Source: Nemertoderma westbladi (taxonomy: Eukaryota > Xenacoelomorpha > Nemertodermatida > Nemertodermatidae). Taken from it: a DNA stretch of 54,753 nucleotides. Positions 42,637 to 52,600 of the stretch are shown here, one piece after another. The notes under the pieces were generated by a model. That model was not told the origin of the DNA and did no database searches. It saw nothing but the letters and a program-made list of their open reading frames with translations. Every line of letters starts with the position of its first letter. The stretch's first letter is position 1. Made by a program: the position numbers and the translations under genes. The DNA is taken from contig JAUCBJ010001630.1 in assembly GCA_032718475.1 (NCBI GenBank), positions 1 to 54,753 on the forward strand, in the 5' to 3' direction.

Positions 42637-43764
42637 TTATTCACGCAATGAATTAATATACAGTATAAACCTAAACTTTTGAATATGCTGTACCCACGAC
42701 TGTTTTTTGGATCCAATGAATCGGACTAAATATTCTTTTTTCCCATTGCGCACACGTTCTTTAAGTTTGCCAATATTTTTATCAATCGGAAGATAAATAT
42801 TACTACTCGGGTGGACCTTTTGGAGTTCGTATGAATAAAATGAACCATTTATTATAGCACCAGCGCTGTCCTTAATATTGAACATTACCGCTGGTACTCT
42901 ATCCAATCTGACCCAATGAATAATAAATAATTCACGTGTCCATTGTTCTCGATAGCCTTTAGCAAAAGCAGTACGCGCGATAGATAAACGTACTGTATCT
43001 CCAACTTGAAATTTTATTTTCTTGTGATTAATCTGTCTATATTTCCCATATAATCTATTAATTAATTCAGTTTCATTAAATTTATTAACTTCAATGGGAG
43101 TCATTTGTATAGTCCTATGAAATGACCTATTATAAGCAAAAATAAGCTTCGGTAAAATTTTTATCCAAACATTATTTCCCCGTTGCGTGAAAATTTTGAA
43201 CATCTTTGTTTTTAATGTTCTATTGAATCTCTCGACAATAGCCGCCTTATTCACAGAGTACATTACGTAATAACGTACACCAATAGTATCTAAATATTTT
43301 CTTACAGATTTATTTAGAAACTCAGACCCTTGATCAGTCGCGATTCTGTTTGGTTTACCTTTCTGGAATATTTTTTGCAATATACTAATAATTTCAATAC
43401 CTGTTTTTGTCTTCATACCATAGGCAAAAGCAAGCCGGCTAAAGGCATCAATACATGTTAATATATAGTTATAATTATTATTTTGTGATTTATATTGCTG
43501 CATATCCACCAGATCTATCATATATATATCTTTTAACCCTCCCGTAAATATTTTAGATGTTGGATAATGATGTCTACGTGGTGCGTGAAGGGAGTATGTC
43601 TTTTGCCTGCTCAACCATTTCTGAGCTTGAGATGGTTTGATGTTTGCGGCTTTTGCTAATTTTGCGATACTTGCAAAACCCGCAGGCGATGAAGGATCTA
43701 AATAAATTCTTAACAGTTTTTTGTCTAAGCTTCGGCTTAAAATCGGTTTCATCTTGCGTGGCAT
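42637..43764 (-). CDS. Polinton integrase (DDE, with chromodomain), 375 aa
   Basis: An N-terminal helical region is followed by the RVE-type core: IDLVDMQQY (first Asp), TDQGSEFLN (second Asp) and AAIVERFNRTLK (Glu). The C-terminal part has a typical SH3-like segment (FQVGDTVRLSI) and ends with a chromodomain-like stretch (KEYLVRFIGSKKQSWV). It would insert the element into chromosomal DNA. All three catalytic residues are present and the frame is intact. A short frame overlapping its N-terminus (43574-43819) is probably not a gene. Confidence 0.9.
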   Translation of the reverse strand: MPRKMKPILSRSLDKKLLRIYLDPSSPAGFASIAKLAKAANIKPSQAQKWLSRQKTYSLHAPRRHHYPTSKIFTGGLKDIYMIDLVDMQQYKSQNNNYNYILTCIDAFSRLAFAYGMKTKTGIEIISILQKIFQKGKPNRIATDQGSEFLNKSVRKYLDTIGVRYYVMYSVNKAAIVERFNRTLKTKMFKIFTQRGNNVWIKILPKLIFAYNRSFHRTIQMTPIEVNKFNETELINRLYGKYRQINHKKIKFQVGDTVRLSIARTAFAKGYREQWTRELFIIHWVRLDRVPAVMFNIKDSAGAIINGSFYSYELQKVHPSSNIYLPIDKNIGKLKERVRNGKKEYLVRFIGSKKQSWVQHIQKFRFILYINSLRE

Positions 43765-43815
43765 CTTTTCGACAACCGCAAGTAATATGTATATTCAAAT
43801 CTCTTATAAAGGGCA

Positions 43816-43983
43816 TCACCGTAAAAACAGCTGAAATTTTTTTATTTTCTTTGAAGTTGATGTTTTGAAGGGTTTTATTTTTGTAGTATTTACTCTAGGT
43901 ATATCTTGAGGTTTTAAATCAGTAGCTAACGGTTTACTCGATACTAAATATAATTTTCTAAATGTTACTCCCGTTTTAACCAT
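43816..43983 (-). CDS. Small basic protein between integrase and pX-like gene
   Basis: 55 codons from an ATG at 43983 directly after AATA to a TGA at 43816. Lys-rich C-terminal half (KIKPFKTSTSKKIKKF). The position and the AATAATG start context fit a real gene of the element; I do not recognise it. Confidence 0.4.
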   Translation of the reverse strand: MVKTGVTFRKLYLVSSKPLATDLKPQDIPRVNTTKIKPFKTSTSKKIKKFQLFLR

Positions 43984-43985
43984 TA

Positions 43986-44369
43986 TTACCGTCCGTGGTT
44001 AATTTTTTTCGCAATAGCCGCTCCAGCGGCGGTGGCACCAGCGCTCGCGGCGATTTTCGCACCATTGCCGAGTAAGGGTATTAGAAACGGTAGTATGCCT
44101 CCAGATTGATTGGTTAACTTTTTTCTGTAACTTTATATATTTTTTGTTTTGTGGTTGAGCGATTTTAATACCTTTTTATAACGACGAATATTTCTAAATG
44201 AATGAGGGGTCAATTGTACATTACCTTTTAGAACATTTAATGCGGTATTTACAATGAGCCGTATTAATTCGTTACTCGCGGTATGGTTAATAAAATAAGT
44301 TCTTTGTTGAGGGGTAGCGCTGCGTAGAAATTCCAATTTGTTACGATATTTCTGCTCAAGTCTATTCAT
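43986..44369 (-). pseudogene. pX-like small virion protein, one in-frame stop
   Basis: It begins MNRLEQKYRNKLEFL and includes LIVNTALNVLKGNVQLT, a pattern seen in a small protein widespread in Polintons. After KTKNI there is a TAA, then the same frame continues into a Gly-rich hydrophobic tail (SGGILPFLIPLLGNG, then Ala-rich) reminiscent of the C-terminus of adenovirus pX. The stop lies just before the tail. A core or membrane-active role is inferred. Confidence 0.6.
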
Positions 44370-44402
44370 TGTTGCAACATTATTGAAAATTGTTACAAAA
44401 TA

Positions 44403-45397
44403 TTAATTATTATTATTATTATTATTATTATTTTCGCTACGTTTATAGTCAATGTAATTTTTAATATAACAATTATGATTACGAAATATATCCGATCTAA
44501 ATCTTAAATGTTCGGGTGTTTCCTGTCGTAAATCAATTAAGAAATACGAAAATGGTTTAATAGTCGCATCTTGATAGGAATCTATTAAAAATTTGGTCTG
44601 CCCTGGTAACATCTGCTTCGCGAAATTTAAAACCGATAAACTGTCTCGTGGATTTTTCATTAATACTAAGGTATTATTTGATTGATCTTGTTATTGATAT
44701 TGTTATCTTGTTATTATCTATTAATTGATCTTGTGCGGTTATGCTTCCCACCGTAAAACATGTTTTGCGTTATGAAACAAATAAATATATTGGAATGGTG
44801 AGCAACCTTAGTAAACAATACAGTTAAGGCTGTACTAGACTCAGTTTCTGTTAATAAATCTAAATTATTAAATTATAAAAATTAATAAATCTCGACTATT
44901 CACTAAACTATCTATATTTTCAGGCAAACCTTTGTAAAGGTGAGTAATACCAGGAATAGTCGGGGGATTGCTCCCGTAACAATACAATACTCGTAGTAGA
45001 GGGTCGTTGAAGCAGCTATTCTTGTGTTTAATTAAATTACCAACAAATGTAGACTTTCCGGAACCAGACGGGCCAGAAATTATCATACTCGTTCCCATTT
45101 GAAAGTTTAAATTATATGGACCTGAATTAAAGTAAAAAAAAAAGCAAACAGTCGGCCGAAGCCAGAGGCGACCCGAAGGCTCCTCTTTCGATAGCTGCTA
45201 CCCGAGGGTAGGGGTGGGCGCTACTCCTATCCCAAGATTTGCTCCCAGTTATTTAACTGGTACTCATTTTATCGACCCCAGTGGATGAAAGGCTGAGTGG
45301 ACCCTGGCGGGGCTGAACCTACAACCAATAGATTGCAGGCCCGGCTCAACCAACTGAGCTACCCCGCCTTTAATTAATGTAAATTAAAGTCAGCCAT
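44403..45397 (-). pseudogene. FtsK/HerA-type genome-packaging ATPase, broken
   Basis: Walker A GPSGSGKS is at about 45070-45050 and a Walker B-like DLLIFI at about 44890. After a frameshift the LFTKVAHHSN and ITQNMF motifs follow (about 44800-44750), then the C-terminal KNPRD and LIDLRQETPEHLR part (44660-44420). Breaks: a SINE close to the ATG, a frameshift after Walker B, and a small duplicated insertion with stops around 44665-44725. The ATG at 45397 lies on the far side of the SINE. The gene end runs into an AAT microsatellite that encodes a poly-Asn tail. In intact Polintons this enzyme drives DNA into the capsid. Confidence 0.85.
45134..45381 (-). mobile_element. tRNA-derived SINE inserted at the start of the ATPase gene
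   Basis: On the minus strand it begins GGCGGGGTAGCTCAGTTGG (box A) and has GGTTCAGCCCCGC in place of box B. It continues with a body containing GGTCGATAAAATGAGTACC, a word I associate with mollusc-type SINE bodies, and ends in a T run. It is flanked by the 9-bp direct repeat aattaaagt (45125-45133 and 45382-45390), a normal SINE target duplication. It separates the ATPase ATG from the rest of the gene. Confidence 0.85.
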
Positions 45398-45584
45398 TTA
45401 TTATTATTATTAAGATATATCAACAATACAATATAATATAATATAATATAAATATCAATAAACCATCACCATTACTATGTATATATGTAACAATTCACAA
45501 AAAAACAGCATTTTACAACAAAAAGTATGTACAACTGTAGTATTAGTATATTTATCATGGCAATCTTTCGTTCTATTTATTACC

Positions 45585-46286
45585 TTATTTGAAAAGATTG
45601 TGTAATCGTATACCTGCAATCAACAGACATTGTTTTCGATTTAAATAATGTCCATACCAAGTGAGATAGTGGTGACATCGTATAAATTCGTTATACTTCT
45701 TAGTTTGACATTTACGTTCTATACCACGTCTGTAGCATTTAGTACTGGAAATATGACTTAGAGTATGCTCCGTCAAAGTGCGAATTACTCTCATACACAA
45801 ATCATTGCAAAGAATACCTTCATCAAGTTTCAAATAATACTTTTTTGGTTTTATACCTCTTGAAGATGATTCATCTTTATATGTCTTAAAGTAAATATCA
45901 AAACTACGTAAATTCTTATTTAATTTTACTGTGATATTTTTATGTTCTTCATCAAACAACCAAGGTACCATAAAGCCGCCTTTTTTCACTATATATCGAT
46001 AAAAAATATTCTGTGATATTGTAAATAACTCGTTAGGTTCGTTACTTTTTCCTGAAATGTAAATAGAATTCCGCAGCTCTTTCCAATAATATGGATTATA
46101 TAACTTGTTTACTCTGCAAAGTGTCTGTACTCTACAAATTGGACAAATTTTAGTACAATCATTAATTTCAACATGTTGATCAATACATGTCACGCAAGTT
46201 CCATGTTTATTAACACATATGTAACAATCAAGATGTTTTAAATTAGAATAACAAATACTACAATTTGTGTTTATTAATATATCCAT
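45585..46286 (-). CDS. RING-finger protein (possible E3 ubiquitin ligase), 233 aa
   Basis: Residues 9-52 have the C3HC4 pattern: CSIC, then CYIC, KHGTC, CVTC and finally CPICR. The rest of the protein has no domain I recognise. It is rich in Lys/Arg/Tyr and has further Cys/His residues near 185-215 (TKCYRRGIERKC). RING proteins in large DNA viruses often redirect host ubiquitination; whether this one does is inference. It lies between the ATPase and the terminal acidic gene, on the same strand, and has an intact frame. Confidence 0.7.
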   Translation of the reverse strand: MDILINTNCSICYSNLKHLDCYICVNKHGTCVTCIDQHVEINDCTKICPICRVQTLCRVNKLYNPYYWKELRNSIYISGKSNEPNELFTISQNIFYRYIVKKGGFMVPWLFDEEHKNITVKLNKNLRSFDIYFKTYKDESSSRGIKPKKYYLKLDEGILCNDLCMRVIRTLTEHTLSHISSTKCYRRGIERKCQTKKYNEFIRCHHYLTWYGHYLNRKQCLLIAGIRLHNLFK

Positions 46287-46353
46287 TTTTCTTAAATAAC
46301 CAAACCAAAATCGTTAAAATGTTGATAAAATATTTATAATATAGCTGAAAGAG

Positions 46354-46779
46354 TCAAGAATCATCTTCATTGTCATCGGTTTCATCAGTGGTTACAAGGG
46401 TTTCTTTCGAAATAATAACAATAAACAAAGCCATAATTTCATAAGCATTTTTACGATCTAATTTGATCTCAAACTTTTCACATTTATTGCTCGCTATATT
46501 ACCACTATATTGAGTAATAACAATAAAGTTATCTGACATTGATAAAATTGTGAATTTATCTAAATCATCTTCTTCTTTGTAATCTAAAAGGTAATTAGTA
46601 GAATCTACCTCACCGAAAATATCAATAGATTGCAGTTCTTCTCTTGCTTGTTCAGAAATGTCTACTTTAAAATTAGGTTTTGAAGGACAATAAATAGTGT
46701 TACCAATAACAATACAAGTAAGATTGTCTACAGTATTAAATGTATGTCTTATTACAGGCGCAGGTGTATCAGAAGACAT
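46354..46779 (-). CDS. Acidic protein of unknown function at the right end of the Polinton
   Basis: I place the start at the ATG at 46779 (MSSDTPAPVIRHTF), because the 12 codons before it are only the AAT repeat read through. About 141 aa, beta-rich, with an acidic C-terminus (TTDETDDNEDDS). No known motif. It is the first gene of the minus-strand block. Confidence 0.5.
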   Translation of the reverse strand: MSSDTPAPVIRHTFNTVDNLTCIVIGNTIYCPSKPNFKVDISEQAREELQSIDIFGEVDSTNYLLDYKEEDDLDKFTILSMSDNFIVITQYSGNIASNKCEKFEIKLDRKNAYEIMALFIVIISKETLVTTDETDDNEDDS

Positions 46780-46802
46780 TATTATTATTATTATTATTAT
46801 TT
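46780..46802 (-). promoter_or_regulatory. AAT-repeat leader abutting a start codon
   Basis: Seven or so AAT units run directly into the ATG at 46779. Shorter versions of the same arrangement (AATAATG or close) precede the ATGs at 38008, 40285, 43983 and 45397 in this element. It could be a shared promoter or translation leader, or only a microsatellite. Confidence 0.35.
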
Positions 46803-46815
46803 TATGTAATAACAA

Positions 46816-47654
46816 TTAAATAACAGCGACAAGACAGATAAATAAATATTAATGATATTTTTTTCTATTCTATTCATATATTTATATAGATCATGTTATA
46901 TATACAACCAATCAAATAAGAACACGTGTCACATGTAACCAATAGAAAGTAAATAATAACAGTAAATGAAGCAAAATAGGTCAGGCTACAGTATAACTCC
47001 GATATTTATCGCCTTTTTCTCTCGAGGTTGGATGGAAGAGTGAGTGGTGAATTGTGAGGAGTTATAACAGTCCCGAGTTCGAACCCAGTTGAATATTTTG
47101 TTATCTGAAAAATTGCGAAATTAAATTTAGTTACTGGTGAAAAATAGTAGAAGTTACCTGTAGACACCTCTAGCGCCTGTAAAATAAAGGTTGGTGAATA
47201 TGGAAATACTGGTTGGTGAAAAATTGCGATTTGAAAAATAGTAGAAGTTACCTGATGCTAAGTGTAGACACCCGAGCACCTGTAAAATAAAGGTTGGTGA
47301 TTGGATGGAGTACTAGCGTTGGGTGACTAATAACGCCTCTAGCAGAAGATGCGGGAACTTGAGAAGTTGCCATGGTTACGGTTGAAATGCTGGCATCTGA
47401 TTGGATGAAATAATAACGACCACTGGTAAAGGTTGAAATGTTGGCTTCTGATTGGATGGGGTACTAAAATTGGACGGTAATGCTGGGCTATGGGTGACCA
47501 TGGCGCCGTGTCATACAATTGTATACTACTACCGTGGCGAAGAGTTTGTCTCTGAAATGGGGAACCATCGAAGGATGAATAATGGTTTTGGAATAGAGAT
47601 CAGTCATAAGGATTTGAGCTTCTGGCTGGGCTAAAGCTGCTTCTTCTCTCTCGC
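46816..47654. other. Region between the Polinton and the second BEL copy
   Basis: AT-rich to about 46980. Near 47070-47100 is a tRNA-like box B (GAGTTCGAACCC) without a clear box A. From about 47140 to 47310 there are two units of about 90 bp with gtagaagttacctg and cctgtaaaataaaggttggtga. No gene is supported. Confidence 0.45.
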
Positions 47655-48770
47655 CCATTTTGATGTGCTTCTCCTCAAGCTGATTTTCCTCCGCTTGTCG
47701 TTGGAAGCATTCGTCCAAAAACTCTTGCAGAGAGTAGGTTCATCCGAGTTCGATATCTTCTTCGAGATTCTGGATTTCCCGATCGAACTGTGGTAAAGCT
47801 AATTCTTTTACCGCTTGGACTTGCTGCTGCAATTTACGTTTATCTAAACAATCGTAGGTTCCTTTTCCGAACTTTTGTCGAATAGCGTCTAATGCGTTTC
47901 GTACAACGCTCTCCTCCACCTCGGTGACGGGTTGTATCGGGGTTAAACCGGGACGATTATACGGGTTGAACGGCGATATTAAATGTCTGCGTCCCAATCC
48001 GGCTAGGTAGGATGGGCGAATATCTAGAGAGCCCACTACCGGAGTGCCACCGACTAATTGTTCGGGTAACACTAGATCTTTGAACAATGAGTACAGTTCA
48101 GGAGGATCCGTCATACTATTAGGATGAAGAGTCTGAGGTCTCACCTGGGAATGAGGAGGTCTGACCGAGTATTCCGGAACTCTGATCATCGGTTTATTTA
48201 AGGATCGTTTGAGTCGAGCGAGCGCGGGTGATACGTCGAACAAGTTTCGCTCGAAACTCCCGTAAGTATAGCGAGTAAACTGTGTTTAGCACAACGTCTC
48301 CGCGGATGTTTATGTCTTTCCGTTTGTTGGTTGGGCCTAGGGCATTCATCGCAATAATACCAAAGACGCACGTCTTGTAGGGGAAACGCTGGTGCTCTTT
48401 CTCCAGTTTTACAATATTCCTCCATCTGTTCGAATCTATCCGGTACAACAGGTAGCGGTCGATCGGCGGTGAGATACATCATAGTAAAATAGAGTCATTT
48501 GAGTTCGATCATAGGGTTATGATGTATACCTTGAGGATATCGCGTTTCTAGATTTTGTTGACTGGCAACATTGAGATATGTTTCTCTCAAGAATTCCAAA
48601 TATTCGTTGAAGTCACTGCGTTTTTCCGGTTGTTCAACGTCTTCTCTTTCGAGTTGGTTTCGAATAGAATTCTCATGTTCGATTCTCAGTTTATCGTTCC
48701 GACTCCGCTGGGTATGATATTTAAATAGGATCATTTCCCTTTCGGTGAGTAGATGAATACAACAGAGCAT
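47655..48770 (-). pseudogene. Third open reading frame of the BEL element, partial (copy 2)
   Basis: The same protein as at 7204-8724, with frame changes at about 48500 and 48240. The C-terminal 167 codons (48243-47740) are a single frame in this copy (from FDVSPALARLKRSLN to a coiled-coil-like QFDREIQNLEEDIELG). Its N-terminal part and the final basic tail are missing. The match in two independent copies shows that the frame is a genuine part of the element. Confidence 0.55.
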
Positions 48771-49659
48771 GTCTGGGGACTAGGATCCTTAATTCTAGGA
48801 AATTTGTCCTTTTAAGAGTATCGGTAAGTGCTACGATATCTTAATCGACTAGAATTTTAAAGGATCTGAATTTTAACAGATTTTGGATTTCTAGATTTTC
48901 TTGGTTTACAAACTCCTTAGAGTTTATTTGTCTGCATTTACTCTATTATAACATTTGTTTTAATAGATTTTTGTAAATATTAAATAGTTAATATTTAAGA
49001 TGGGCACAGATTTATTCCAGAACTTGTCTGGGGACGTTAACTACTGATTCTAGAATTTTGTCTTTCAAGTATATTGGTGGGTGCCGCGATATCTTAATCG
49101 ACTAGAATTACAGATGGTCAAAGGGTTTAACAGATTTATTTTGCGTTTTACGCTACTGTTAAAGGGACATCACGCTACTATATGTATTATTTAATATACG
49201 GTATGAGAGCAATATTGCAAGGAGCAATGTCAGTGAGAAGAGGCAAGTCGTTTCCAAGGTCTACCCAGAGCTTGGTTTAGCCGAGACACGAGGATCTCAA
49301 CTTTGCATTCCTAATACTCTACTTACCAATAATACTTGAGTATAGTAGGAGCTTTATTGTACTTTAATAAGTACGGACATTTCATCTTACTGTAGTCACG
49401 TATTTTTAATATGATACGGACAGTAAGGAAAGAGAAAATAATTATTTCTCGCCGTTACACTAAATATAATGATAAGTAATTAAGTAATAAACACGAATAT
49501 ATATTGCACTAATCTACTAAATAATCGCTAAAATAACATTCTACTAAATAAAATTAAAGAAAACGATTATAATAAAATTACATAATAATACATACATAAA
49601 TATAAAAATAATAAAAACAGATATAAAATAATGTAGTCACACACCCACTCCAGAAGCTG
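48771..49659 (-). other. BEL spacer between Gag-Pol and the third frame (copy 2)
   Basis: Non-coding. It matches 10680-11498 of copy 1, including both units of the 160-bp repeat, but lacks the hairpin element and the 8725-9313 segment. Confidence 0.6.
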
Positions 49660-52600
49660 TTACGTTGGGGAGTCCCTAGATGTTCGTTGGATTAGGGAGT
49701 TGGTTGTGGGAAGAGTATCTTGCCTTCCATAGTTTCCGGATAGCTCTCTGTCTCTTTTCAGTAAACATAAACGACCAACTGGGCGATTGAGTTGCTGTGT
49801 TTCGAATACAATTCCAGGTTTCTTAAAGTTACGTCGCATGACGACGAGTTCTACCGATCGCACTAAACCATCATCGGATATATGAGTCTCGATGATACGA
49901 CCTGTCTGCCACCGCTTACGTGGAAGATCTGATTCCACAATAAGGACCATGTCTCCGGCGCTGACGTTTTCTTGCTGCGCAAACCACTTGGTTCAAAGTT
50001 GTAGCGTAGGCAGATAGTGTTTTTCGAAATGGTCAGCGAAACGACGGGATAATAACTGCATGAGGTGCCAAGTTTGTCGGCAGTATTCGTCTCCATCCGT
50101 GATTTCCGATTGTGGGAGCATGGCTACAGGTTTCTTCAGTAGGAAATGCGCGGGTGTTAGCGCTTCTAGGGAGTCGGGACTCGATGAGACTGGCATAAGC
50201 GGTCTCTCGTTAAGATAGGCGGCGATTTCTTCCATTAACGTCCGCAAAAGTTCGTCGGTGAGATATGCGCGGAACGGCACTATAAAGTGAAATGCGGTCT
50301 TCACGCTCCGTATTAATCTCTCCCAACTTCCTCCCCACCAAGGGGCGTTGGCGGCGTTGAAGGTCCAGCTAGATGCTGTTACCCTTAGCTGATCGTCCAC
50401 CTGGCTTTGGTTCAAATCTTTAACGTAAGCTTTGATCCCATTATTGGCGTCAATAAAGTTCGTTCCCTTATCAGATCTCATCGTGTTGCTAGTTCCAAAG
50501 CAAACGATCTGTCGGCGTAAACTCAGTATGAAGCTGTTGGTAGATAGATCGTTCACCATATCTAGATGGATCGCTCTACAAGTCATACAGACAAAGATGA
50601 CACACCATCGCTTGACTATAGTCCTAGCACGATATACTTCAATAGGGCCAAATAAATCCACACCCGTATTAGTAAAAGGGGGTTCATAGAAGCTTACTCG
50701 TTCCCTAGGTAATTCTGCCTCTCGCTGTGTTAAAGGCCTACTGAATGCTTTCCTACAGGGTATACAGTACCTAAGAACTTGGTTCAGAGCTCTACGGGGG
50801 TTATGGAAATAATAGCGAGTTCGAATTTCGCTAAGAACTCGTTCTCTACCAGCATGGTAAAGCCTACTGTGAACATCTACAATCATCTTGATTTGTATTT
50901 CAAGATTTCTAATGAGTATGGGATTAGTTAGTCTCCCTCCAACACTTATTAACCCATCTATCATTGTGCTAGAGAAACGATCCCTTAAGCGCATCTGTGG
51001 ATTTCTCAACAACAGGAAATACTTATCGGAATCTTCATAGCATTGCAGGAGTCTCAGTATCTGCTTATTGGTTTCTTCATGCTCTTGATAGCTGATCTTC
51101 TCCGTCAGAAACCTATCCGACACTTTATATTTGGGAAGATCTTTAATAGCATGGACCTGCTCGGATGTCAGTGGAGCAGTATCACTAGCGATCTTCGTCC
51201 TGGAGTAGTGATAATGGAAGCATCGCTTCAAATACACGACGGCCTTACAAAGCCGATTCCAGGAGCTATAGTGATTTATCGCTCTCTGCAGGAGAGGTGA
51301 GAGTCCCTGCGAGACGTCTGGTGTTCCAGATTTCCAGTCTCTTTCTCTGATGTCTATAACAGATTTATTTGTGGCGGGGGAGTTTAGATCCACAGCGTCG
51401 TCCCCAGAGATGTGTAGTACAGACAGACCTATCATGGGTTTAAATAACTTTGATTTACTCGTCCGGGTTTTAGGTTTGACTTTCTCCGCTCCCTTGGCTT
51501 GTCTAATCTCAGCTGTGGTGAGATGAGGAGGCCATTCATCCTCTTCTTTACTTAGGAAGTCGGGTCCACCTAACCAGTCTGGAGTATCTATCAGTTCTTG
51601 AGGAGTTGCTCCTCTGGAGGCGATGTCGGCTGGATTAATCGTCCCAGGGCAATGTCTCCATTGATCTACAGTAGAGCGACTAAGTATAATGGCTACTCTG
51701 TTGGTAACAAAGACGCTGAACTGACAGACTTCATTGGTTATGTACTCCAAAACGAGTAAAGCATCGGTCCAATAGACAGTTTTCTCCAGTGGATAGTCGA
51801 TCTGTTCTGTTACATTCCGGCCGATGGCTGTAGTGTATAGAGCCGCCTTTAACTCCGCTCGAGGAACTCGTAGTTTGTTGTTTATCAAGGCCTTAGAGGT
51901 AACCAAGGCAACTTTAATTCCATCAGGAGTTTCAACACTTAGGTAGGCTACTATACCTATTCCCATATCGCTGGCGTCTCCAAACACATGTAGTTGATAG
52001 GAATACGTGGGGAGAACGTGACCAAAATATGAACGGGAAATCGTAAAGTTCTCGATGGATGGTAGAGAATCTTCCCATTTCATCCACTTCTTTAGTAGTT
52101 CTCCCTTAAGTGGATCCTCCCACGAGTGGTTTTCAAGCCACATTTGTTGCACTAAGCTCCGAGCAACCAATATAACTGGGCTAATAAATAAGTCGAAATA
52201 AGTGCTCAGGATACTTAGACAAATCCGTTTAGTTCGAACTGGATTATCTCGCTGTTTTAGCTGGAAAAACAATATATCTCTCTCCGTGTCCCATTTCAAA
52301 CCAAGCGTCTTGGTTTCCGGAAGATCGTCCTTGATAAGGTCCAGATCTTTAACACCTCGGTCTTCTACCGGGATCGATTCCAGAAACTCACGGGAGTTAC
52401 TAGTGAATTTGGTTAGTCGAAATCCACCGCGTTTCAAGCACTCTACCGTTCCCTTGGCAACATCAATGGCTTCTTCCACCGATGGGAGGGACTTTAAATT
52501 GTTGTCCATGTATATATCCCGTTTGATGTTGTCGATAACCGCTTTAGAGAAGGCGTCTCGGTTGTCATCAGCAGTGGTACGCACTACTGAACAAGCGTTC

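Larger units (their letters stand above)
40302..42640. repeat. 215-bp tandem duplication split by a transposon
   Basis: Unit 1 is 40302-40424 plus 42344-42424; unit 2 is 42425-42640. Both contain agctctctct, gttcattgcgtttct-type words, tatatgcgag and tatagatattagactta. The 1.9-kb element at 40425-42343 inserted into unit 1. Confidence 0.7.
31958..46815. mobile_element. Decayed Polinton/Maverick (adintovirus-like) element
   Basis: Protein-primed PolB, retrovirus-type integrase, FtsK/HerA-type packaging ATPase, adenain-like protease, major capsid and penton-like proteins occur together, which is the diagnostic Polinton set. PolB and the TBP-like gene are on the plus strand; the rest are on the minus strand. 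The left end is missing because the LINE/gypsy chimera replaces the upstream PolB sequence. I could not find terminal inverted repeats, so the right limit is set at the last gene. Stops, frameshifts, a SINE, a foldback element and internal duplications show that it is an old endogenous copy. Confidence 0.92.

Noticed and set aside
43574-43819. Alternative 81-codon frame overlapping the integrase start
   Set aside because: It is out of frame with the integrase and most of it is the shadow of integrase codons.
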